Assembly: GCA_015056155.1 (NCBI GenBank)
Contig: SVGU01000004.1
Span: forward strand, 1 to 64,000
Length of the DNA: 64,000 bases
Source of the DNA: Clostridiales bacterium
GTDB taxonomy: Bacteria; Bacillota; Clostridia; Christensenellales; Aristaeellaceae
Direction of reading: 5' to 3'
Shown here piece by piece: positions 9,947 through 18,481 of the stretch (positions are counted from its first letter, which is position 1; each line of letters begins with the position of its first letter). A program made the position numbers and the translations under genes. The notes beneath the pieces were generated by a model, which worked only from the letters and a program-made list of their open reading frames with translations, was not told the DNA's origin and searched no databases.

Positions 9947-10798
9947 TTATTCGGCTGTGAGGGTCCGCGCCAGCTGGTCGATGACGCCTGTCGGCAGGAA
10001 GGGCAGCAGCATGTGCACATCCTGCTTCTGCGCGATCCGCGTTTGGAATAGGCGGGTGATGGCTCCGTCGCTCATGAAGGGGAGGCACTCGGCGAAGTCT
10101 TCGCCGCGTCCGATGCGCTCCAGGGCGAATCGGTCGATATCCGCCGTCGGGAGGAAGGGCAGGAACCCGGCGGTGGATTCGCCTCTTGCGATGCGGGCGT
10201 TCCAGAGGGCCCTCAGAGTGGGATTGGACAGAAAGGGGAGGAACGGCGTGATATCCCGCCCCGCTTCAAGCTGTGCTTGAACAGCGGCGTCCAGCGCGGT
10301 ATTGGAGCAGAAGGGGAGCAGGAATGCATAGTCATCCGACGCGAGGCGCTTTTGCAGGAGCGTATCGACCTGCGCGGTGCTCATGAAGGGCAGCAGGTCA
10401 TACAGTTTGGTCGTGCAGTCATGGTGCAGCTCGCCGTCATCGACATGCGAAAGCAGCTCCTCCGCCTGTTCGGGCGGAAGGAAAGGCGCAGCCTCGGCAG
10501 CCTCAGCCAGTGTCACGGTCGCGCTGTTCAGGTGCACCCGCAGCTGCTCCGCAGCCGCCTGCTCCAGAACCGGACAGCGGCGGCCCAGCAGCTCGTCGAT
10601 GGTTGTCCCGAAGAGCTCCGCCAGCTCCGGGAGCTTCGAAATATCGGGCATCGACTGGCCACGCTCCCAGTTGGAAACGGCCTGGAAGCTGATGCCCAGC
10701 GTATCGGCGAGCTGCATCTGCGTCATGTGGTGCTCCTTGCGCAGCCGGGCGATCAGGGCGCCCGTGCGCTGCATGTCAAAGGGGAGATTGACGGTCAT
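9947..10798 (-). CDS. XRE-family HTH protein with C-terminal LPFL-type tandem repeats
   Basis: GALIARLRKEHHMTQMQLADTLGISFQAVSNWERGQSMPDISKLPELAELF; then about 26-aa repeats carrying LLPF/FLPF. Confidence 0.85.
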   Translation of the reverse strand: MTVNLPFDMQRTGALIARLRKEHHMTQMQLADTLGISFQAVSNWERGQSMPDISKLPELAELFGTTIDELLGRRCPVLEQAAAEQLRVHLNSATVTLAEAAEAAPFLPPEQAEELLSHVDDGELHHDCTTKLYDLLPFMSTAQVDTLLQKRLASDDYAFLLPFCSNTALDAAVQAQLEAGRDITPFLPFLSNPTLRALWNARIARGESTAGFLPFLPTADIDRFALERIGRGEDFAECLPFMSDGAITRLFQTRIAQKQDVHMLLPFLPTGVIDQLARTLTAE

Positions 10799-10932
10799 GG
10801 GAAGACCTCCTGTGCTGTGTGATCACCGGTGTGGGATCATCATAGCACAGGAGGCATGCTTTGTCCATCAAGAGGTGCTTGAATCTGCCTGCGGGCTGAT
10901 GTGGGACAGCCTGCTGCCATGAAACAGGCGGG

Positions 10933-11853
10933 TCACTCCTGCAGCGATCTGATGTACTGGTTGGGTGACTGCCCCGTGCGTGACTTGAAGGCACGGTAAA
11001 AGCTGGTGTAGTCGGAGAAACCGCTTTGCTCGCAGGCCTGGTTGGGCTTGGCGCCCTCCTGGATCAGCTGCTGGGCAAGAATCACCCGACGGGTCAGGAT
11101 GTACTGGTAGATGGACATGCCGGTATAGTTCTTGAACTCGTGCAGCAGCACGAATTTGTTGACGCCGAAAGCCTCCTCAAGATGATCCAGGGACAGCGCC
11201 TGAGCTGCATTCTGGTTGATGTAGCGGATCATTTCGTTCATCCGGTGCTTTTCGCGATCTGCCGTGGAAGTAAGGCTTTCTTCCAGCAGACCCAGCAGAT
11301 GGATCAGGCAGATCGTCATCCGGCAGCGGTTGGCGATGGTTGCTGCGGGAGAAGTATCCCTGGCGGCTTCGATGATCTCATCCACCATGGGAACAAGGGC
11401 TGCGACGGCTTCTTCGCCCAGGTTGAAGCAATGGTGCCCGTCCCGCGTCAGCCTGTCCAGAATGTCGATGAAGCGGTAATCCTCCGTGCTGATGGCCTGG
11501 AGGTACGCCCGTGAAAGGTAGATGTAGAAGCGTTCGTAGGGGACGGAAGCATCGGTATGCATGACACGGTGCATGCAGTTCGGCGGATACACCAGTACAT
11601 CACCCGGCACGGGGGTGAGATCCTCTTCATCGGCGATCACGTGGAGGGAGCCGCGCAGAATGAAGAAGAGCTCGTAGAAATGGTGGCTTTGATAGATCGT
11701 AGGCTGCGGATTGGTGTTGGTGGAGTGATAGATCTCGAACTCGCGCCCCTCGGGCATCTGCGATTCATATCGCCAGACTGGTTGATCGGTCAATGGGATG
11801 CACCTCTGATCCGGATAGTATGGGTGAGCAGGGCATAACGGATCGCCAGACAT
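10933..11853 (-). CDS. AraC-family transcriptional regulator with cupin sensor
   Basis: N-terminal HHFYELFFILRGSLH...PGDVLVYPPNCMH; C-terminal LDHLEEAFGVNKFVLLHEFKNYTGMSIYQYILTRR...SGFSDYTSFYRAFKSRTGQSPNQY. Confidence 0.9.
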   Translation of the reverse strand: MSGDPLCPAHPYYPDQRCIPLTDQPVWRYESQMPEGREFEIYHSTNTNPQPTIYQSHHFYELFFILRGSLHVIADEEDLTPVPGDVLVYPPNCMHRVMHTDASVPYERFYIYLSRAYLQAISTEDYRFIDILDRLTRDGHHCFNLGEEAVAALVPMVDEIIEAARDTSPAATIANRCRMTICLIHLLGLLEESLTSTADREKHRMNEMIRYINQNAAQALSLDHLEEAFGVNKFVLLHEFKNYTGMSIYQYILTRRVILAQQLIQEGAKPNQACEQSGFSDYTSFYRAFKSRTGQSPNQYIRSLQE

Positions 11854-13034
11854 TATTTGCCGCCGCCGTAGGTGCTGCTCAGGTCAACGACCTCCGCAGG
11901 CTGGGCGGGGGCTGCCTTGTGGCGGGAGGTGGCGACGCGCTTCATGAGCTCTTCCTTGAAGAGATCCTCGTCGATGGGCAGCGTCACTTCCTTGCCCAGG
12001 AAGGCGGACAGATGCATGGCGTTGGACAGCATCAGGCCGTTGATGCCCTCGCGGCCGTCGGCGACCAGCGGCTCGCCGCGCAGGATCGCGCCGCCCCAGG
12101 CATTGATGACGCCGTTGTGCTGTTCGTTCTTGCCGTCGGTCTCCACGGTGACGTCCGTGGCGGGCATGCAGGCAAAGCCTTCCTTGCAGGTGGCGGTCCA
12201 TTCCGGCTCGGAGACGCTGAATTCCTTCAGCTCGATGCCGCCGTAGGTCACCACGATCTTGGCCTTGTCCATCTGGATCTCGAAACGGTTGGTGCCGTGG
12301 ACGTCGCCGGTGGTGGTGACGAACACGCCAGTCGCGCCGTTTTCGTACTCCACATAGGTGGTCACGTCGTCCTCGACCTCGATGTCGTGCCACTGGCCGA
12401 ACTTCATGTGGGTCTGCACCTTGACGGGCATGCCGCAGATCCACTGCCACAGGTCCAGCTGATGGGGGCACTGGTTCAGCAGCACGCCGCCGCCCTCGCC
12501 CGCCCAGGTCGCACGCCACGCGCCGGAGTCATAGTAATGCTGGGTGCGGTACCAGTCGGTGATGATCCAGTTGGTGCGGCGTATGCGGCCGTACTTGCCG
12601 CTCTGCACCAGCTCGCGGGCCTTGCGGTAGACGTGGTTGGTGCGCTGGTTGAACATCATGCCGAACACGACCTCAGGGTGCTGATCGGCGACTTCCATCA
12701 TTTCGCGCGCCTGCTTGGTGTACACGCCGGCGGGCTTCTCCACCATGACGTGGATGGAGCGCTTCATGCACTCGATCGCCAGCCCGGGATGGTCATAATG
12801 GGGCGTGGCGACGATGCACGCGTCGATCAGGCCGCTGTCCAGCATTTCCTGTGCGGTGTGGAAGAACGCCACATTTTCGCCCAGGCGCTTCTTTGCCCAG
12901 TCCTCTCGGGCAGGGTTGATGTCCGCCACGGCAGTCAGCACAAAGTCGGGGCACTCGCCGTCCACCACGCGGCAGGCGTGGCCGCTGCCCATGTTGCCGA
13001 TGCCGATGATGCCCAGCCGAATCTTCTTGTCCAC
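11853..13034 (-). CDS. Gfo/Idh/MocA family oxidoreductase
   Basis: RLGIIGIGNMGSGHA...ATPHYDHPGLAIECMKRSIHVMVEKPAGVYTKQAREM. Confidence 0.92.
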   Translation of the reverse strand: MDKKIRLGIIGIGNMGSGHACRVVDGECPDFVLTAVADINPAREDWAKKRLGENVAFFHTAQEMLDSGLIDACIVATPHYDHPGLAIECMKRSIHVMVEKPAGVYTKQAREMMEVADQHPEVVFGMMFNQRTNHVYRKARELVQSGKYGRIRRTNWIITDWYRTQHYYDSGAWRATWAGEGGGVLLNQCPHQLDLWQWICGMPVKVQTHMKFGQWHDIEVEDDVTTYVEYENGATGVFVTTTGDVHGTNRFEIQMDKAKIVVTYGGIELKEFSVSEPEWTATCKEGFACMPATDVTVETDGKNEQHNGVINAWGGAILRGEPLVADGREGINGLMLSNAMHLSAFLGKEVTLPIDEDLFKEELMKRVATSRHKAAPAQPAEVVDLSSTYGGGK

Positions 13035-13046
13035 GGTGATTCCTCC

Positions 13047-13886
13047 TTACAGCAGCGCCTTGAGGGCGTTGCAGGCCGCGTCGAAGGCGGCGTCGCTGCT
13101 CTCGTAGGTGAAGGGGTCGATCTTGGTTTCCTCGCCTGCGCGCTCCAGATCCTTCAGGCCGGCAAAGACGCTCAGGTGGGGCTCGATGGTCACAGCATTG
13201 CCGCCGCGGGCACGGAAGTCATCCAGAATGGCGCGGACATTGCCGATGCCCTTGCCAGCAGGGACGACCTTACCGTCTTCCAGCGCGTCCTTGATGTGCA
13301 GGTACTTGATGCGATCCCGCAGGAGCTTCCAGGCCTCGGCGGTGTCCTGGCCGCACTGGACGAAGTTGGCCGGATCGAAGATGCCGTCCATCTGGGGGAA
13401 GGCTTCCAGCAGCTCAAGGCAGCGCTGGGCGTTGTCGCCGTAGATGCCCTTTTCGTTCTCGTGGCACATGGCGACGCCGCTGCCCTCTGCCACGCGCAGC
13501 ATCTCGCCCACCTGATCAAACACCTTGTTCTTCCACTGGGCGACCTTGTCGGCAGGCATGTAGAAGGAGAACATGCGCAGGTTCTTTGCGCCCAGCACAT
13601 CGGCCAGGACGAGGGTATGGCGAAGCTTGTCCAGGTGGGCGGCAAAGTCATCGGATTCGATGCCGATCTTGCCGATGGGGGAGCCCATGGACCAGACGCA
13701 CAGGCCGGCGTCATCCAGCTTGCGGCGGACTTCCTGAGCCTTCTCTACAGTGATGTCGGAAATGTTCTGCCCGTCCACGCCGCGGATCTCCAGACCCTGC
13801 AGGCCGTTGCGCTGCATGGCTGCGATCTGACGGTCGATCTGGCCGGAGGCTTCGTCGGCAAAGGCATAGATATTCAGTCGATTCAT
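13047..13886 (-). CDS. sugar phosphate isomerase/epimerase (xylose isomerase-like TIM barrel)
   Basis: LEIRGVDGQNISD...GVAMCHENEKGIYGD...IFDPANFVQCG...YLHIKDALEDGKVVPAGKGIGN. Confidence 0.88.
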   Translation of the reverse strand: MNRLNIYAFADEASGQIDRQIAAMQRNGLQGLEIRGVDGQNISDITVEKAQEVRRKLDDAGLCVWSMGSPIGKIGIESDDFAAHLDKLRHTLVLADVLGAKNLRMFSFYMPADKVAQWKNKVFDQVGEMLRVAEGSGVAMCHENEKGIYGDNAQRCLELLEAFPQMDGIFDPANFVQCGQDTAEAWKLLRDRIKYLHIKDALEDGKVVPAGKGIGNVRAILDDFRARGGNAVTIEPHLSVFAGLKDLERAGEETKIDPFTYESSDAAFDAACNALKALL

Positions 13887-14078
13887 GGTGATGGAACCTC
13901 CCTTTTGCGGTTACATATACAGGATAGAGACGTTGACAAGGATAGTATACAGCAATAATAACAAAATTGCAACACGCCGTTGACGTATGTTTGCGAATAT
14001 TGTATCATTGGGGCGGTGCGATGAACCATTTATGCACAATGCCGCAAGTGTCGCAATCATTGGCGTCCAAGGGAGAAA

Positions 14079-14657
14079 TTGCCTGTGAAAAAGTGGATTG
14101 CCTTGCTGCTGGTTATGCTGCTCCTGCTGCCGGCAGCCTGTCTGGGCGAAGAGGAGAGACGCATCGTCGAGTTTGATGATTTCTGTATTGCGGTCAGCGA
14201 ACGCGATCTGCTCCAGCAGGGGGAAGCAGCCGGGCTGGATACCCTTTTCCGGCTGTTTCCCGATTACGACGAAGCCGCTGCATCGCATCCCAACATCATC
14301 GCTGCATGGGTGCCCGGGATTCTGGGCGACCTCAGCGACGAAGAGGTGATGGCGTTCTGCAGCAGCATCATGCAGGCTGGTATTCAGAGTCTGACGGCTG
14401 AGGGCATCGCCGTGACCAATGAGCAGCTGCTCCGTGCGGAGCGGGATGCGGAGACCGGCGCAATCACCGTACTGTTCACGCTGGACGCTGACGTTGCGGC
14501 CCTGGGACTGGATATGAAAATGACGGTCTGCATGGGCTGCCGGTGCATCCCCTTCGGCGAAAAGGGCTGCTGCTCCTTCACGCTCGGCTGTGAGACGGTG
14601 GAGGAAGCGGAAATGCTGATCGCCTACATGGACGAGTATCTGACCATCGGGGAATAA
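14079..14657 (+). CDS. secreted hypothetical protein
   Basis: Signal-peptide-like KKWIALLLVMLLLLPAACLGEEE; TTG(14079) or GTG(14085) start. Confidence 0.6.
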   Translation: MPVKKWIALLLVMLLLLPAACLGEEERRIVEFDDFCIAVSERDLLQQGEAAGLDTLFRLFPDYDEAAASHPNIIAAWVPGILGDLSDEEVMAFCSSIMQAGIQSLTAEGIAVTNEQLLRAERDAETGAITVLFTLDADVAALGLDMKMTVCMGCRCIPFGEKGCCSFTLGCETVEEAEMLIAYMDEYLTIGE

Positions 14658-14762
14658 GACAGCTTCACAGAGCCTGGCCCCGGCGTATGTCCGGGGCTTT
14701 CCCGTATTCTGACAGCAAGAAAAAACCATCCGGCGCTATACCGGATGGCGATGATGGGGAGT

Positions 14763-16235
14763 TTACTTGAAATCAGGCAGCTCGTCCAGGGTGATGAAGT
14801 AATCGCTCTGGTAGATGCTTTGCAGGGACCTGGGCGTGTTGGACTTGCCGTCGGTGAGGTGGCTGGTGTGCCAGACCATGAACATCAGCCAGGGGGCGTT
14901 GGCCTCAGCCATCTGCTTTTCCGTGGGGATGCTGCCGCACTCGTGGAACACGATGGGCATGCCCTCGGGGGCGATGGTCACGACCTCCTCATACAGGCGG
15001 CCGTTGGCGCCGGCGGTGTAGCTGTCCGCGCCGATGAGGTCAACATAGTCGTCGCCGGGATACCAGGCCGCCATGCTGCCGCCGTTGCCGGAGTAGCCCA
15101 GGAGCCAGATCAGGTTGTCCAGGCCCCAGTAATCGGTGTAGCGGCTGTACATCAGCTGCCAGAGCTTGACGAAGCTCTCGCTGCCGCCCTTGGACCACCA
15201 GAACCAGCCGCCGTCCAGCTCGTGGAAGGGCCGCCACAACACCGGAACGCCCGCGTCCTCCAGCTGCTGCAGGTAGGGCACGGCGCGGTCCATGGCCTTG
15301 AGGAGCTTGGCGTATTCGCTCGTGCCGGGGGTGAGAGCCTTGTCCCAATCCAGGTTGTGGGATTTGCTCTCGTTGTAGCCGGAGGCAAAGTTGCTGCCGG
15401 TATGCCAGCAGATGTGCGGGATGCCGCCCTTCTCCCACCACTGGATGGAGCGGTTCACCACGCCCTGGAAGTCGTTGTGCATGAAGTCCAGGCCGCGGAT
15501 GGCGGGCAGCTTGCCGGTGTGCTTCTCGATGAAGTTCATCTCGTAGTCCGGGGAGCCCATCCAGGTGGATTCCATCTGGCCGGTGAGGCAGGCGCTGCCC
15601 CAGGTCTCCTGGAGGTAGGCGTAGACCGCGCGTGCTTCTGGGATGGCGTTTTCGTTGGAGAGGTCGCCGTCATAGGTGTGGATGATGGCGTTGGAGGCCT
15701 CCACTTCCGCCAGATGGGCAGCCATTTCTGCTGCCGCATCGGCTTCGAGGAAGTACAGACCGGCAACGCGGCCGCCGTTCCATGCGCCGAGGGAGAACTT
15801 CGTCACCTTGTCGGGAGACGCCGCGCCGCCGCCCATGGTGATCAGCTCGCGGATGGGGATGAGCATCAGGCGCTCCTTGTCCGGCTGGTCGGAGATGGCC
15901 TTGATGTCCTCCTGCTTGTAGTTGACGTTCAGGCCCAGCACGCCCCAGCCGCCGTGGGTCACGTCATCGCACGCCCACAAGAGGGCGATGGCGTCGTCCA
16001 GATCAGCGCCGGTCAGCCAGGAAATATCGGACGGGAAATAGCCTTTGTTGGTCGCGCCGGAAAAGAGCAGCGTGCCCTTTTCGAGAATAGCGTTCTGCGC
16101 GGCGATGCGGTCTGCCTCGGCCATGCTGTTGCGTACAGCGGGGGCTTCGTTCGGGGCCCAGACTTCTTCCGCAGCGGCGAAGCAGGTGGTCAGCAGCATG
16201 GACATGGCTGCCAGCAGGCTCAGGATTCGTCTCAT
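14763..16235 (-). CDS. secreted GH26-type beta-mannanase
   Basis: Signal peptide; GIPHICWHTGSNF, VPVLWRPFHELDGGWFWW, NLIWLLGYSGNGG, YVDLIGADSYT, PIVFHECG. Confidence 0.88.
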   Translation of the reverse strand: MRRILSLLAAMSMLLTTCFAAAEEVWAPNEAPAVRNSMAEADRIAAQNAILEKGTLLFSGATNKGYFPSDISWLTGADLDDAIALLWACDDVTHGGWGVLGLNVNYKQEDIKAISDQPDKERLMLIPIRELITMGGGAASPDKVTKFSLGAWNGGRVAGLYFLEADAAAEMAAHLAEVEASNAIIHTYDGDLSNENAIPEARAVYAYLQETWGSACLTGQMESTWMGSPDYEMNFIEKHTGKLPAIRGLDFMHNDFQGVVNRSIQWWEKGGIPHICWHTGSNFASGYNESKSHNLDWDKALTPGTSEYAKLLKAMDRAVPYLQQLEDAGVPVLWRPFHELDGGWFWWSKGGSESFVKLWQLMYSRYTDYWGLDNLIWLLGYSGNGGSMAAWYPGDDYVDLIGADSYTAGANGRLYEEVVTIAPEGMPIVFHECGSIPTEKQMAEANAPWLMFMVWHTSHLTDGKSNTPRSLQSIYQSDYFITLDELPDFK

Positions 16236-16409
16236 GTGTACCTCCGTGGGGCGATATTTGCTTTATTGTGCTGAACTGATTGTATCATATTTGTCCGAAA
16301 GATTCAATCAAATCCCGCAGAGAATCCCGCAGGAGCTGATTGACGGACACCGCCTGAGCACGTTATACTGTACGTAAAGGAATCCACATGATGCAAAGGA
16401 GAAAAAACG

Positions 16410-18356
16410 ATGAAGATCGGTGTAGCATATTACCCGGAGCACTGGGACAAAGCCCTGTGGGCGGCGGATGTGGATCTGATGCAGCAGACCGGCGTGAAGC
16501 TGGTGCGCCTGGCGGAGTTCGCCTGGTGCCGCCTGGAGCCGCAGGACGGCGTGTTCGACTTTGCTTGGCTGGATGAAGCCATCGAGCTCTTTGCGTCGCG
16601 GGGCATCGAGGTCGTTCTGTGCACGCCCACCAGCTGTCCGCCCCTATGGCTGTACGAGAAGCACCCGGATATTGTCCATGTGGAGAAGGATGGCACGCCC
16701 ACCAACCTGGGCATCCGCAGCCACCGCTGTGTGACCAACCCGACCTTCCTGCGCTATGCCGACCGCATTACCATCGAAATGGCGAAGCATTATGCAGACA
16801 ATCCTGCTGTGACCGGCTGGCAGATCGACAACGAGCTGGAGGCGTACTTCTGCTACTGCGGGCACTGCGCCGGCAAGTATCGCGCCTGGCTCCAGCGGAA
16901 GTACGGCACGGTCGAAAAGCTGAACAACGCCTACGGCAATGTGGTCTGGAGCGGGGAATACTCCGCCTGGCCGCAGATCAAGCCGCCTTATGGCAGCCTG
17001 CCCCATGCCTGGCAGAACCCGGCCTACATGCTGGATTTCTACCGGTTCTGCTCGGATAATGTGATCGACTTCAGCAACCGGCAGGCGGCGCAGCTGCGCG
17101 AGCATTGTCCCGGTCGGCCCGTGACTACCAACGTGTGGTTCTGCGAGCACATGCCGGATTTCTACCGGCAGTTTGCCGACTTGGACTTCATTTCCTACGA
17201 CAACTATCCCGCTACGCGGCTGCCGGGCGACAATGAAAGCTGCTATTCCCACGCCTTCCACCTGGACATGATGCGCGGCGTGAAGCGCAGGCCCTTCTGG
17301 ATCATGGAGCAGCTCAGCGGCGGCAAGGGCTGCTGGGCCCCGATGGAAAAGCCGCCCCTGCCCGGGATGATCAAGGGCTACTCCCTGCAGGCCTTTGCCC
17401 ACGGCGCGGACACGGTGGTACACTTTCGCTGGCGCACGGCCAACATCGGCGCCGAGATGCACTGGCACGGCCTGCTGGATCACTCGAATGTGCCGGGACG
17501 GCGCTTCCGGGAGTTCGCTGACCTGTGCAAAACCGCGCAGGAGCTGGAGAGATGGCAGGGCAGTGAAATCCGTTCGGATGTGGCGATCCTCTTCTCCTTC
17601 GACAACGAGTATGCCTTCAAGATCCAGCCCCAGACGGAGGGCTATTACTACTTCGAGCAGCTCCAGCGGCTGCACCGGGCATTCACCGCGTTGGGACTGA
17701 ATGTGGATATCATCGGCCAGCACGAAAAGCTGAACGGCTACCGCATCGTCTGCGCGCCGGAGATGTATGTGCATGGCGACGGCGTGGTGGAGCGGCTGGA
17801 AGCCTTTGCGCGGCAGGGCGGCACAGTCATCCTCACCACCCGCAGCGGCGTGAAGGATGAGCACAACAACGCCTGCATGACCCAGCTGCCCGGCGTTTTC
17901 AGGGATATGACCGGCGTGCATGCGGTGGAGTATGCGCCCATCGGCTGGGACAGCGTGCCGGTGCGTTTCGCCGACGGAACGGAGCTGAATGCCAGGCAGT
18001 GGTGCGACGTCCTGGAGGCAGACACCGCCGAGGTGCTCGCCCGGTATCACGGGGATTACTTCGCTGGTGCGGCGGCCGTCACCCGCAATGCCTTTGGCGA
18101 GGGTGTGGTGTATTACATCGGCGCCGTGGGAACGCAGCCGCTGTACGAACGAATGGCCCGGATGGCTGCGGAGGAAGCGGCGCTGCCGGTCGTTTCCGGT
18201 CTGCCGGAGCGGGTCGAAATGGTCACGCGGACCCAGGGGACAGAGCAGGCCTGCTTTGTGTTCAACAACGATGACAAGCCCAAGGCATTCCAGCTGGAGG
18301 GCCGGGAGATCAGGCTTGCACCCTTCGAGATGCGGGTGATCGGTAAGAACGGTTGA
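16410..18356 (+). CDS. GH42 beta-galactosidase
   Basis: IGVAYYPEHWDKALWAADVDLMQQTGVKLVRLAEFAWCRLEP; AVTGWQIDNELEAYFCYCGHC; CPPLWLYEKHPDIV. Confidence 0.95.
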   Translation: MKIGVAYYPEHWDKALWAADVDLMQQTGVKLVRLAEFAWCRLEPQDGVFDFAWLDEAIELFASRGIEVVLCTPTSCPPLWLYEKHPDIVHVEKDGTPTNLGIRSHRCVTNPTFLRYADRITIEMAKHYADNPAVTGWQIDNELEAYFCYCGHCAGKYRAWLQRKYGTVEKLNNAYGNVVWSGEYSAWPQIKPPYGSLPHAWQNPAYMLDFYRFCSDNVIDFSNRQAAQLREHCPGRPVTTNVWFCEHMPDFYRQFADLDFISYDNYPATRLPGDNESCYSHAFHLDMMRGVKRRPFWIMEQLSGGKGCWAPMEKPPLPGMIKGYSLQAFAHGADTVVHFRWRTANIGAEMHWHGLLDHSNVPGRRFREFADLCKTAQELERWQGSEIRSDVAILFSFDNEYAFKIQPQTEGYYYFEQLQRLHRAFTALGLNVDIIGQHEKLNGYRIVCAPEMYVHGDGVVERLEAFARQGGTVILTTRSGVKDEHNNACMTQLPGVFRDMTGVHAVEYAPIGWDSVPVRFADGTELNARQWCDVLEADTAEVLARYHGDYFAGAAAVTRNAFGEGVVYYIGAVGTQPLYERMARMAAEEAALPVVSGLPERVEMVTRTQGTEQACFVFNNDDKPKAFQLEGREIRLAPFEMRVIGKNG

Positions 18357-18380
18357 TCCACACACGGAAAGCGATATAAA

Positions 18381-18424
18381 CAGGCTCCCTGATGCGCAGC
18401 ATACACTGCCGTCAGGGAGCCTGT
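18381..18424. terminator. long hairpin, probable bidirectional terminator
   Basis: CAGGCTCCCTGA...TCAGGGAGCCTG between convergent genes. Confidence 0.6.
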
Positions 18425-18481
18425 GTCTCTCAGCAAACCGCCAGCCGTGCAGATTGGCGGTTCGTTGCTGGGTGGGATGGG

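Noticed and set aside
6748-10020. 1090-aa minus-strand ORF antisense to valS
   Set aside because: Shadow ORF typical of GC-rich coding DNA; composition is low-complexity His/Gly/Leu/Val and the opposite strand is unambiguous valS
13911-14729. 272-aa minus-strand ORF
   Set aside because: Antisense to the secreted protein at 14079-14657, which has a signal peptide and SD; no domain on the minus strand
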